From Methanobacteriota archaeon (GTDB lineage: Archaea; Halobacteriota; Methanosarcinia; Methanosarcinales; Methanosarcinaceae): a stretch of DNA of 64,000 nucleotides. Both the position numbers and the translations under genes were made by a program. Under the pieces are notes generated by a model. That model was not told the DNA's origin. It worked only from the letters and a program-made list of their open reading frames with translations, and ran no database searches. Position 1 is the first letter of the stretch. Each line of letters begins with the position of its first letter. Shown piece by piece: positions 46,723-56,174 of the stretch. The stretch lies in NCBI GenBank assembly GCA_023399215.1, contig JAEWQJ010000014.1:50657-114656 (forward strand), read 5' to 3'.

Positions 46723-47816
46723 AGGTTTTATCAAATTATTGTAACCAGGAATCATCTGCAGTAAATTACTCATTCTTTATCCTTTGGAAAGATTGCGATT
46801 ACTTATTTCTTACTCTTTCCACGCGTGGTATTTTCGGTCATATCTGTTCATTGCAGTTATTAAAGCTCAGGAATAAGACTTGTTGCCGCACTATCTATAT
46901 AATAGAGGTACCTGGGTATTTGAAAATTAGCTATGTGGTCTTCGATTTTCATATAATTTTATTCATACTCCAGCTTTTGTATTTCCATCAAATATTCCCG
47001 CTTTCGTATTTCCATTAAACAAAGGAATTATGCTGTAACATAAAATGACAGAACAGTTTACATTTATTTTCCTCTACATAAAGAGCTCATCCCAAAACTT
47101 GATTTAATTTCGGTATTGTTGCTGGCATTACAACTTCAAAGTATGATTTTTCGAGTACACTGCTTAACTTCAGTAATCAATTTTTACTCAGGTCAACTAA
47201 GTGTTAATTTTTACTCAAGTCAACTAAAGTGTTAATTGTTAGAGACTTTGGTAGTACAATTATATTGATATTTAAAAATTGTAAAGTTTGGAATTAGGTC
47301 ATGTATAAAATTAACAATCAGAGTTCAAAATCCAAAAGCCCGATTAGTTACTTACAAGAGCTCTAAACTTACAAGAGATCTAATAAATAATTTAGAGTTT
47401 TAGGATCAACTCAAATAGTCGTTCTTCGCCGGACAAAGTTTGCTTTCCATGAATTTATATCAACTCTGGTTCTGTACCAATTACTGGTTCCAATAGTTTT
47501 CTTTTGCCAGTGTTGTTAATGTTAAATTTTTGGTTGAGATTCACAATAGTGAATGCGTGAAATAAGATTGTGTTGATAAAAATACGTTTTCCTGAAACCA
47601 GTAGTTCGAAATAGTGGCACAATTTCAGGAAGATCAGACATACTCTTTATCAATTTTAAAAGAAAAAATTAATAAAGTTTAACGTCGTTTAGTTTTTAAA
47701 ATTTAAGAGCAAGTTTACATTTAACGATAAGCTGAGAGTACTCGATTAAAAAAACATGAGTGAAAAACATGGAATAATATAGTTATCTTCATAAAAATAA
47801 AAAGAAGGAATCGTAA
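46723..47816. other. Gene-poor spacer containing a candidate element at 47083-47417
   Basis: GAGCTCATCCCAAAACTTGA (from 47084) and AGTTTTAGGATCAACTC (ending 47417) are imperfect inverted repeats similar to the ends of the miniature element at 28424. Between them lies a duplicated TTTTTACTCAAGTCAACTAA. No supported coding sequence. Confidence 0.4.
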
Positions 47817-48194
47817 ATGGCACGAGTTATGATCGTAGAAGATGCTGAGTTTATGCGAATAGCGATCCGGGATACACTTTTTAAACATGGGCATGAAGTA
47901 GTTGCTGAAGTGGCTGACGACGATGAAGCCTTTGAAAAATATATGGAGGTAAAACCGGACCTCGTGTTAATGGACATAATGGTGCCGGATAACGTGCCAG
48001 ACATTATGAACTGGAATAATTTGCTGAATAAGTTTCGTATCATAGACCAGGAAGCAAAAATGGCAATGTTTTCCTCTCTTGGCCAGCAGATCATCATAAC
48101 GGAATCTCTAAAAATAGGCGCTATGGGATTTATGGTAAATCCTTTTGAACCCGAGATGTTGAATATAATTAGAATAATTGCCGAGCCAAATTAA
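47817..48194 (+). CDS. Orphan CheY-like receiver domain, degenerate
   Basis: A 125-residue stand-alone response regulator receiver. The phospho-acceptor Asp53 in LVLMDIMVP and the acidic pair Glu8/Asp9 (VEDAEF) are present, as is Ser86 (FSSLGQQ). The invariant Lys of the active site is replaced by Asn108 (GFMVNPFEPEML; normally KPF), and the loop after Asp53 contains an unusual NVPDIMNWNNLLNK insertion. Phosphotransfer may therefore be lost or altered and the protein may act as a constitutive or protein-binding switch. AAGGA precedes the ATG. No histidine kinase is near. Confidence 0.85.
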   Translation: MARVMIVEDAEFMRIAIRDTLFKHGHEVVAEVADDDEAFEKYMEVKPDLVLMDIMVPDNVPDIMNWNNLLNKFRIIDQEAKMAMFSSLGQQIIITESLKIGAMGFMVNPFEPEMLNIIRIIAEPN

Positions 48195-48525
48195 CTTGAA
48201 AGTGAAATTATAATTGATTTTCAGACTTTTGCAAATTATTCGCCTTTACATAGATTTCAAATTCAAGCAAGTTGCAGTAGTATTCAAATAGCGTTATTCA
48301 GATTTTCCGGTTCTTTACTGTGAGTTTTTCTTTAATTTTTTAAACTCTGTTGTTCGATATTTTGATAGATAGTTAGATATTTTATTAGTATATAAATCGG
48401 AAATTCTGCAAAAATTTAACCTCGTATTTCATTCTCTTAATTTTTGTGGCAAAAGTCATATAGGAAGAGGTCAAGGACATTCATTAAAATTCACTACCTC
48501 CCAAAAAAATTAGTGGGAATACAAA

Positions 48526-49503
48526 ATGACTGAGATAACAGACGAATTAGTGATTCGTGGGAATCACATAAAAAACCGAATTGTGATGCCTCCTATGGTT
48601 ACTTTTTCCTTTCATGGGGACAATGGCTCTTATTATGGCAAGCAGCACATTGAACATTATACGAAACGTGCAAAAGGCGGTGCCGGCCTTATCATCGTGC
48701 AGGCGACCAGCGTTTTTGGGGCTATAGACTCAACAAGCATGTGGGCGGCAGGTGATATCTCAGCTTTAAAGCAAATTGCGAGCAATTGCCATGAATATGG
48801 CGCAATAGTAATGATGCAGCTTCATTGCGGCAATATGGATATTAACGAATTGTCAACCGAAGAAATTCATTCGATGCAAAAAAATATGACTCGGGCAGCT
48901 ATTCGTGCCTGTGAAATAGGGTTTGACGGCGTTGAATTTAATTTTGCACACGGATTTACCTTATGTAAGTTTCTTGATGCCTCTTACAATCGCCGAACCG
49001 ATAAGTACGGCGGCGACGTTCTATACAGGGCAAGAGTTTTAACACAAATTCTGCCGGAGATTCGGATCAACACTCCTAAAAATTTCATTGTTAGTGTGCG
49101 CATGGGCGAATATCTGCCGGAAAGCAAGGACGGCATTGAAGCAGCCAAAGCCTTTGAGAAAGCCGGTATTGATTTACTGCACATTTCATTTGGCATGCAG
49201 CCCCCAACAAATTCGGTTCCCAACGGTTTCATTTGCAGTCCTATAACCTATAGCGGCTGTAAGATCAAAAAAGAAGTAAAGATTCCCGTTATCGCAGTCA
49301 ACGAAATCCGCACGGAAGAACAGGTACGGTTCTTAATTGAAAATGATTATGTGGATCTTGTTGCTGTTGGCAGGGGTATGTTAGCTGACCCTGAGTTTGC
49401 GAATCATGTGATAAACAGCGAGCCTGTAAACATGTGTTTGGGATGTGAGAAGTGTTTCTGGTTTACTGACCATACCTTGTGTCCGGCAAGAGAAGATAAA
49501 TAA
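48526..49503 (+). CDS. Old Yellow Enzyme-family NADH:flavin oxidoreductase (TIM-barrel domain only)
   Basis: A 325-residue FMN TIM-barrel protein: NRIVMPPMVTFSF at the N-terminus, GFDGVEFNFAHGFTLCKFLD near the active site, YGGDVLYRARVL, VSVRMGEY, and VAVGRGMLADPEFANH. The C-terminus CLGCEKCFWFTDHTLCPAR carries four cysteines as in Fe-S-containing 2,4-dienoyl-CoA reductase and 2-enoate reductase, but the large NAD/FAD half of those enzymes is absent. The usual HxxH/HxxN catalytic pair reads FNFAHGF. Composition and residue use (many Arg/Asn-containing loops) look more bacterial than neighbours, so transfer is possible. GGGAA precedes the ATG. The substrate is unknown. Confidence 0.85.
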   Translation: MTEITDELVIRGNHIKNRIVMPPMVTFSFHGDNGSYYGKQHIEHYTKRAKGGAGLIIVQATSVFGAIDSTSMWAAGDISALKQIASNCHEYGAIVMMQLHCGNMDINELSTEEIHSMQKNMTRAAIRACEIGFDGVEFNFAHGFTLCKFLDASYNRRTDKYGGDVLYRARVLTQILPEIRINTPKNFIVSVRMGEYLPESKDGIEAAKAFEKAGIDLLHISFGMQPPTNSVPNGFICSPITYSGCKIKKEVKIPVIAVNEIRTEEQVRFLIENDYVDLVAVGRGMLADPEFANHVINSEPVNMCLGCEKCFWFTDHTLCPAREDK

Positions 49504-49572
49504 AATTATAGAGATCTAAATGAGGACTTATACTCCGTCCTAAAAAGAAAAAGAGGCTTTCGCCTTAAAATT

Positions 49573-50547
49573 TCAGGCTGAAAGATTATACAAATATATA
49601 TTTCTGCCTTCCTGGTCTTCTGTATCATTGCTTGAGCGAATGTATACAATTTTATCGTCGTAAATATCAGAATCTCTTGCAGATGTAATACGAGTTGTCT
49701 CGTTAGTTGATATATTGTATATATAAATGTCATTCGACAAGTTATTTCCTACCCAGTATTGTCTTTCCCAAATTATTCTATCACCATATACATCTAGACT
49801 GATCGGGTTGCCATCAAATGTTACTTGACGTGTTTTGTGCTTGGCAATATCTCGCATATAGACATATCTTGATCCATTTTGGTTTTCTGTCCACACGACA
49901 ATATTTCCATAAATTTTACCGTTCCCTGCTCTACCACTTCTACTGATGTCACTTACTCTCTTTGTGGGTATGTCGTATATGGAAATGTTTGCACTCCATT
50001 CACCTGGATTTACCCTATTTGTCCGTGTCCACACAATCTTATTCCCGTAAATAGAAGCATCATAGATTGCATGCGTATATGGAATTAGTTGAACTTCTTT
50101 ATGGGTGCTAAGGTTGTATAAGTACAAACTGTTATACTCAGCATTTTGATTAGAGGCAGGCTGACAGTCAGCAGATTTTGACCTTACATACACGATATTA
50201 TCACCATAGATCGCTGGTGTACTTGCGTTAATGATTTCAATTTTTTTGCCAGTGGAAATGTTATACACAGTTATGTTTCCATCGTCCCACCATGTAATTT
50301 TATCTCCCTGAATAATAGATGAGCTACCTTCCGAATGTCCTATTCCGGTTATGTTTCCGGTAGTCAAGTTATACATGAAAACTCCGTTACCAAAAGTATC
50401 AGCCCATGTAACAACATTGCCATAGATCGATGGACTCAACGTTAGCCTCCAACTTACGATCATAGTCTCTTTGCCAGCGTTTGCTATTGATGTAAAACTT
50501 GTAAGAAAAATCAAAACAAGTACCAGATGTATTATTTTGTTCCCCAC
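49573..50547 (-). CDS. Secreted beta-propeller protein of the YGDRIVW family
   Basis: A 325-residue exported protein with signal peptide (ending IANAG). Five or six propeller blades follow with the repeat IYGNxVVWTExxNGSRYVYMRDIxxxKTRQVT. These match the blades in the 9472 and 50920 proteins. No PKD domain or anchor is present, so it is a propeller alone. I prefer GTG at 50547 because GGGG lies six bases before it; ATG at 50559 is four codons upstream without a good site. It lies convergent to the Old Yellow Enzyme gene, 69 bases apart. Confidence 0.82.
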   Translation of the reverse strand: MGNKIIHLVLVLIFLTSFTSIANAGKETMIVSWRLTLSPSIYGNVVTWADTFGNGVFMYNLTTGNITGIGHSEGSSSIIQGDKITWWDDGNITVYNISTGKKIEIINASTPAIYGDNIVYVRSKSADCQPASNQNAEYNSLYLYNLSTHKEVQLIPYTHAIYDASIYGNKIVWTRTNRVNPGEWSANISIYDIPTKRVSDISRSGRAGNGKIYGNIVVWTENQNGSRYVYMRDIAKHKTRQVTFDGNPISLDVYGDRIIWERQYWVGNNLSNDIYIYNISTNETTRITSARDSDIYDDKIVYIRSSNDTEDQEGRNIYLYNLSA

Positions 50548-50919
50548 ATTAATCCCCATAAAGGATATAATACTGGAAAACTACATCAACATTGCTGATC
50601 ATTAACAATATGGGGGAAAAGAGAGAAAAACAATTGAAGGAAAGTACTTACTTTTTCAATATTTGATTATTGGTTTTCGGATAGGACGGATAGGATTTAC
50701 ATTAGGCAGGCGCTATTTGCAATTATTTTGTTTTAACTACAATTACTGATTGTGTTTTTCATTTTTATTTGAAGTAGTTGTGTTTTTGACAACTCTAAAT
50801 TGTCGTCATATTTAGAGTATTCAGTCAATCACAGATTGAAATTCAAAGGAAAGAGTAAAAATTATTGAAAAACGGTCAGTAATAATATTTTTTTAATGAG
50901 GTGTGGTGAGGGTAAATAA
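50548..50919. other. Spacer between divergent surface protein genes
   Basis: Both propeller genes read outward from here. The right one has GGTGAGGG at about 50906-50913. No other gene is seen. Confidence 0.45.
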
Positions 50920-53727
50920 ATGGCAAATAAGGAAAAGTTACATTCAATACCTTTAGTGTTAATGGCATTTTTCGTATTTTTGGTTTCAAACTCAGCTGTA
51001 ACGTTAGCTGCCCAGGAAATTAAGCTCTCAGAGGATATTGGAGTAAATGGAGAGACTTCTATTTACGGTGATAAAGTGGTGTGGTCATATTGGGACAAAA
51101 TTCATCTTTATGACCTAAAAACCGGAAATGATACTATAATTACCATGCCTGAACATTATTACGTATCACATCCTGCTATCTATGATAATAAAATTGTATA
51201 CTGTCTTTATAATGAAAATGAGAATCCAGTTAGGGTCAGACTTTACGTGTATGATATACTTAATTCTACAAGTTCACTAATCACAGAGAATTTGTCCCAT
51301 TGTATTCCTGATATTTACGGTGATAGAATTGTGTGGGCTGCGGAACGCAACTACAAGACCGATGTCTACATGTACAATATTTCCACTCATACACAAACTC
51401 AGATAACCACAAGAGGATCTGCAAGTAACCCTTCAATATATGAAAACAAAATAGTATGGGTGGGTTACGGGGACAATGGAACTATTATAGATAAAAATAA
51501 CAATTCCATTAGCAGAGATAGTATTTGCATTTATGACCTTTCCACTAAGAAGGAAACTATGATCAACACTATCGGAAGAGCATATGCTCCCGTGATCTAC
51601 AGTGATAGGATAGTATGGCAGGGTAGTCGCAATTCAGGCTTTACTGGGGGAAGAGGGGATGTCTACATGTATAACCTCTCAACTGAGAAAGAAAGCCGGA
51701 TCTCTTACAGCGGACAGTCCTCGTCAGGTTCGCCTCCAGCTATCTATGGTGATAGGATAGTGTGGCAGAACCACCACAACGGAAACTACATTTACATGTA
51801 CAATCTCTCAACTAAGAAGGAGACTCAGATTACCACAAGTGGAAGTGCAATGGAACCTGATATCTACGGAGACAGGATAGTGTATAGTGATAATCGTCAA
51901 AGATTGCCCCCTGGTGATGGTTATTTTTGTGATATATATGTGTATGATCTCACTGCTAGACCCATAGAACCACAAGCTGGGTTTACATCCAATGTGACTT
52001 CCGGAATAGCACCTCTAACGGTATTATTCACTGATACCAGCACTGGTGGAGTACCAACTTCCTGGCATTGGGACACTGGTGACGGTATTTACTCAAAACA
52101 TGCCATGAATGCAACCCATACGTTTACAAACCCAGGGGTGTATAACGTTACTTTAACAGTTACAAATGAAGCAGGCAATAGTACGGTAACGAAACCGAAT
52201 TATATTACTGTAACTCCCCCACAACCACCAGTGGCAGATTTTCATGCTAATGTAACCTCTGGAAAAGCACCTCTAATGGTGTCTTTCCATGGTAGAATTG
52301 TTGGCAAAGCTACAAGTAAAGGCGAAGAACCTATTTCCTGGTATTGGGATTTTGGCGATGGCATTTATTCAAAACACACCACGAATGCAATCCACACATT
52401 TCACACCACGAATGTAATCCACACATTTACAAAACCAGGGATTTATACAGTAAATCTTACCGTAGGAAATTTTGTGGGTAATAGTACAGCGACAATGCCA
52501 AATTACATAGTTGTTATCGATCCAAAAGCCCCCGATGCAAATTTTAGTAGTAACATTATCGAGGGTTATGCTCCCCTGACGGTACAGTTTAATGATCTTT
52601 CTCAAAATGCAACGTCAAGGGTATGGGACTTCGACAATAATGGGAAAACAGACTCAACCGATGTAAATCCTGTTTATACATTTACAACGCCAGGAATCCA
52701 TACTGTTAACCTGACAGTAAGAAATGCTTATGGCACTACCTCAAAAACTGATACAATAATTGTACTTACAGAAAATGAGATCCGGATTACAACCAGCGAA
52801 TTAGCATCCCATCCTGATATCTATGGTAACAGAATAGTATGGCAAGACCTTCGCAACGGAAACTACGATATCTACATGTACGATCTTTCCACTTCCAGGG
52901 AAACCAGGATCACTGCTAATGAATCAAATCAGACATATCCTTCACTCTACTGTGATAGAATAGTATGGCAAGATGATCGTAATGGACAGTATGATATATA
53001 CATGTACAATATATCTACTTCCAAAGAAACTCAAATAAGCACTAGCGGGCGCGCTCAGAAACCTAAAATATATGATGACAGGATAATGTGGATGGATTAT
53101 CGAACTAGAAATAAAGGTATTTACGTGCACGACCTATCCACTTCTAAGGAAACTCTGATAATTTCAAACGGAATACCTCTATTTATTAATATGGAAGGTA
53201 ACTTGATAGTCTGGGATGATCTTCGATACATAAGTCCGGATATTTACATGTACGATCTCTCCACTTCCAAGGAAACTCAAATAACCTCCAACGGAGAAGC
53301 AACATTCCCTAACGTCTATGGTAACAGGATAGTGTGGAAAGAATGGCACAGAGAAGATGTCAACACCGATATCTACATGTACGATTTATCCACTTCCAAG
53401 AAGACTCAGATTACTACCAATAAATCAAGTCAATACTATCCTGCTATTTATGGTAATAAGATAGTATGGGAAGATTTCCGCAACGAATACATCAATATTT
53501 ACATGTACGATCTCTCAACTCAGAAGGAGACTCAGATTACCACTAGCGGAGGTGCACACGATCCTGATATCTACGGAGACAGGATTGTATATAGGAAGTA
53601 TAGTCATCATAGATCACCCGTTGATCATGTTTTTTTTAGTGATATCTATATGTATGATCTCACTGCTAGACCCATGGAACCACAAACTGGATTTACATCC
53701 AATGTGACTCTGGAACAACACCTCTAA
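50920..53727 (+). CDS. Large secreted propeller/PKD surface protein, C-terminus truncated by frameshift
   Basis: A 935-residue protein. A signal peptide ends VTLA (residue about 30). Propeller blades (residues about 45-340, YGDRIVWxxxxxGxxYIYMYNLSTKKETQITTSG) precede three PKD domains (about 345-430, 430-540, 540-620, each with W(Y/H)WDxGDGIYSKHxxNAxHTFxxPG or WDFDNNGKTDSTDxNPVYTF). A second set of six or seven blades follows (about 625-915). At 53709 one T is missing relative to the paralogous stretch at 51990-52000, so the frame shifts inside NVT(SG) and ends as LEQHL. The remaining DNA still resembles PKD domains. The gene is therefore a truncated version of a longer surface protein. Confidence 0.85.
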   Translation: MANKEKLHSIPLVLMAFFVFLVSNSAVTLAAQEIKLSEDIGVNGETSIYGDKVVWSYWDKIHLYDLKTGNDTIITMPEHYYVSHPAIYDNKIVYCLYNENENPVRVRLYVYDILNSTSSLITENLSHCIPDIYGDRIVWAAERNYKTDVYMYNISTHTQTQITTRGSASNPSIYENKIVWVGYGDNGTIIDKNNNSISRDSICIYDLSTKKETMINTIGRAYAPVIYSDRIVWQGSRNSGFTGGRGDVYMYNLSTEKESRISYSGQSSSGSPPAIYGDRIVWQNHHNGNYIYMYNLSTKKETQITTSGSAMEPDIYGDRIVYSDNRQRLPPGDGYFCDIYVYDLTARPIEPQAGFTSNVTSGIAPLTVLFTDTSTGGVPTSWHWDTGDGIYSKHAMNATHTFTNPGVYNVTLTVTNEAGNSTVTKPNYITVTPPQPPVADFHANVTSGKAPLMVSFHGRIVGKATSKGEEPISWYWDFGDGIYSKHTTNAIHTFHTTNVIHTFTKPGIYTVNLTVGNFVGNSTATMPNYIVVIDPKAPDANFSSNIIEGYAPLTVQFNDLSQNATSRVWDFDNNGKTDSTDVNPVYTFTTPGIHTVNLTVRNAYGTTSKTDTIIVLTENEIRITTSELASHPDIYGNRIVWQDLRNGNYDIYMYDLSTSRETRITANESNQTYPSLYCDRIVWQDDRNGQYDIYMYNISTSKETQISTSGRAQKPKIYDDRIMWMDYRTRNKGIYVHDLSTSKETLIISNGIPLFINMEGNLIVWDDLRYISPDIYMYDLSTSKETQITSNGEATFPNVYGNRIVWKEWHREDVNTDIYMYDLSTSKKTQITTNKSSQYYPAIYGNKIVWEDFRNEYINIYMYDLSTQKETQITTSGGAHDPDIYGDRIVYRKYSHHRSPVDHVFFSDIYMYDLTARPMEPQTGFTSNVTLEQHL

Positions 53728-53815
53728 CGGTGTTATTTGCTGCTACAAGTAAAGGTGAAACTTACAAGTAAAGGCAAAGCACCTGTTTCTTGGTATTGGG
53801 ATTTTGGCGATTGTT
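53728..53815 (+). pseudogene. Decayed PKD domain remnant
   Basis: After the premature stop, DNA at 53728-53815 still matches the earlier PKD domain: ACGGTGTTATTTGCTGCTAC, AAGTAAAGGCAAAGCACCTG and TCTTGGTATTGGGATTTTGG correspond to segments at 52015-52040 and 52310-52360. The protein's own C-terminus was lost by a one-base deletion at about 53709 and later damage. The remaining spacer to 54263 has no supported gene. Confidence 0.7.
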
Positions 53816-54263
53816 TTATCCCAAAATCATATCTTTTTAAATATCTTTTATTATAGCTGTATATCGTGTACAGGTGACCAATTATTTTACTCCAACTTTG
53901 AATTTGTTTCATTTTACGTAATCATTCCACAATGCCAAAATGGAATTGAAATTTATTCAACGTTTAACCTTTTGCGTCGCCTGCTGTTGTATTATAAATT
54001 AGACTTCCAAATGGTTTTGAGTCTGCGAAATAATTTCAGGATACAACAGATCCTTACGTACATAAACAATATTTCTTTCAGAACACAAAATGTTATTATT
54101 AATTTTTAAAATGGTTTTACTTTTGTGAAAGCACATAAACGCAAGCAAAATCCATGTTGAAGATTTTCCTTTTTTAAAACACAACCAGTCTGTAAACTAT
54201 ACTTCGGATGAATGAACCCCGGATAACGGAAGGTTTCTTCCTAGAATAGTAATATTTATTTTT

Positions 54264-54989
54264 ATGGAGCGCCAATTATTACATATGAACATTATAGAGA
54301 GAAAAAACTATAGAGGAGTTGACCTTCCAGGCGCCCATCTTGAAAAAAATAACCTTATATGGGCTAACTTTCAAGAAGCTAACCTTCAGGAAGCTTATCT
54401 CATAAAAGCTAACCTTACACAGGCTGATCTTCAAGGAGCTAACCTTTATAGAGCTGACCTTCGCGGGGCTGACCTTCGCGGGGCTAACTTTCAAGAGGCA
54501 AACCTCCAGGAGGCTAACCTGCAAGGAGCCGACCTCTCAAATTCTTACCTTTTAGAGGGTATAGGCACTAATCTTCAAGGAGCTAATCTCCAGGGAGCTA
54601 ATCTCCAGGGAGCTAACCTTACAAGGGCTAACCTTCAGGGGGCTAACCTTAAAGGAGCGAACCTCCAGTTATCCAATATCCATTTGGCTAACTTGCAAGG
54701 AGCTAATCTTCAAGGAGCTAACTTTCAGGGAGCTAATCTTCATGGAGCTAACCTTCGTGGGGCTGACCTCCAGGCAGCTGATCTTTATGTAGCTGATCTT
54801 CAAAAGTCTGACCTTCAAGAAGCTAATCTTCAAGAATCTAACCTTCAGGAAGCAAACCTTCAAGGAGCTAAGCTAACTAATGTGAAAAACTTATCATTTG
54901 ATCAGCTCTCTAAAGTAAAAACCCTTCATAATGCAAAATTAGATGAAGAAAATTTTACGCTACTTAATGAGCAATACATTACCGCTTGA
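54264..54989 (+). CDS. Pentapeptide-repeat protein
   Basis: About thirty tandem A(N/D)LQ(G/E)-type pentapeptides cover residues 15-215, predicting a right-handed quadrilateral beta-helix; members of the family can mimic DNA or serve as scaffolds. The sequence is unusually uniform (GANLQGANLQGANL), with one interruption, SNSYLLEGIGTNL, near residue 95. The C-terminus (VKNLSFDQLSKVKTLHNAKLDEENFTLL) is a short non-repeat cap. There is no signal peptide. Start at 54264 is possible; ATG at 54288 (MNIIERKNYRG) also fits, and neither has a convincing ribosome-binding site. Confidence 0.85.
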   Translation: MERQLLHMNIIERKNYRGVDLPGAHLEKNNLIWANFQEANLQEAYLIKANLTQADLQGANLYRADLRGADLRGANFQEANLQEANLQGADLSNSYLLEGIGTNLQGANLQGANLQGANLTRANLQGANLKGANLQLSNIHLANLQGANLQGANFQGANLHGANLRGADLQAADLYVADLQKSDLQEANLQESNLQEANLQGAKLTNVKNLSFDQLSKVKTLHNAKLDEENFTLLNEQYITA

Positions 54990-55133
54990 AAATCTCAGGT
55001 AAAAACGAGCTAAGAATAATACTGAAACTTTCAAGTGGTTACATCAATTTTTTTGTTTATCGACTCTAAACGTAACTGTTTTAATGTTTTCGATTTCTGA
55101 TTATATTTTGTCAAGAAATGGTTTAATCTAATG

Positions 55134-55311
55134 AGTCGGGATTTTAAGAGATAAAGTTACTACTATTCTGTAAGTCGGGATTAAGAGATAAAGTTACTAC
55201 TATTCTGGAAAATTTAGTTCTGAGTCCTTATAATTAAGAAAGGGATTACGGATGACGTATTGTCTAAGTATTAGTGCCCAGTAATTAAATTAGTGCCCAG
55301 TAATTAAATTG
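55134..55311. repeat. Short tandem duplications
   Basis: A 37-bp segment (AGTCGGGATTTTAAGAGATA plus AAGTTACTACTATTCTG) is duplicated at 55134-55170 and 55171-55206, and ATTAGTGCCCAGTAATTAA at 55269 is repeated at 55290. No gene is supported from 54990 to 55449. Confidence 0.85.
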
Positions 55312-55449
55312 CCACAATACTATTTTATATCTTTTGTAATGTTTTTTTTTGGATTTAATTTTGATCTGAAGTTCACCTTAATCCTTTCAAGAAGAGAAGT
55401 TTGTCTTGAATTGATTTTTGATGTTCCTCTTCATTCAAGGAAGGATCCT

Positions 55450-55695
55450 TCAAAGAAACCCAAAGTTCGCAGGGGATTTGAGAACAGTCCCCGTAATATT
55501 GTTTTCAAGTTTCATCATCTTGAAAAGCTCAAGATTCATTTTTCTAAAAGAGGAAAGAATATCTTCAATTTTATTTTCTTTGATGTAATTGAAAATAGTG
55601 TCTGCTGAATGTATTCTTAAATCAGGATTCTTTCTTTGCAGATCATTACTTGCAGATTCAAGAGAGTCTGTAGAGGATGTTATGGCATGTAACAA
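55450..55695 (-). pseudogene. Possible transposase N-terminal remnant
   Basis: An 81-codon frame starting TTG at 55695 (or GTG-like) reads LHAITSSTDSLESASNDLQR, KNPDLRIHSADTIFNYIKEN and KIEDILSSFRKMNLELFKMM. Its look is protein-like and resembles the N-terminal helical part of some archaeal DDE transposases, but no catalytic part follows and the end is not coding. Treated as a possible fragment only. Confidence 0.3.
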
Positions 55696-56174
55696 TACGT
55701 TTTAAGTGTCCTGATATTCATAATTTGCAGATTCTGGCAAGTTATTATATTACATTTGCTAATCAATTCAGAGTATACAGCCAGCAGGCTGGCTCTGTAT
55801 CTGCGATCATGGAATAGTTTTTTTGTTGGCATTAAAAATGAATTCCATAATTTAATAAAACTTTTTTTGGTTAATTTAAATTAGTTATTGATGTTTATAT
55901 TCAACATTCGGAACTTGAGTTATTCAGAACTACTGGTTTCATATGGGTCGAAAATAATTATATCCTTAGTTCCACGTTTTTGGGTATATAGCCTTCTATT
56001 GACATCGAATTGTGTTCTTAAGTTTAAGCTCACGAGTCCATATTTTTAATCTCGAAACCGTGATCTTCCGACATAACATATTTGGAATTTTATGCTTTTA
56101 AGCACGAGCAACAGATTAGTTATGAGTTTTCTTTATTCTTATCACATTCTGTATTTTTTCATTTTCTGCATTTT
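55696..56174. other. Spacer without recognised features
   Basis: No gene supported. Confidence 0.45.

Noticed and set aside
46665..46740. TPP riboswitch upstream of thiM
   Set aside because: The conserved TPP aptamer motifs are not present; only short palindromes are seen.
46716..47018. Plus-strand open frame after thiM
   Set aside because: AT-rich sequence with unlikely composition (many Phe, Ile, Leu, Cys) and no ribosome-binding site.
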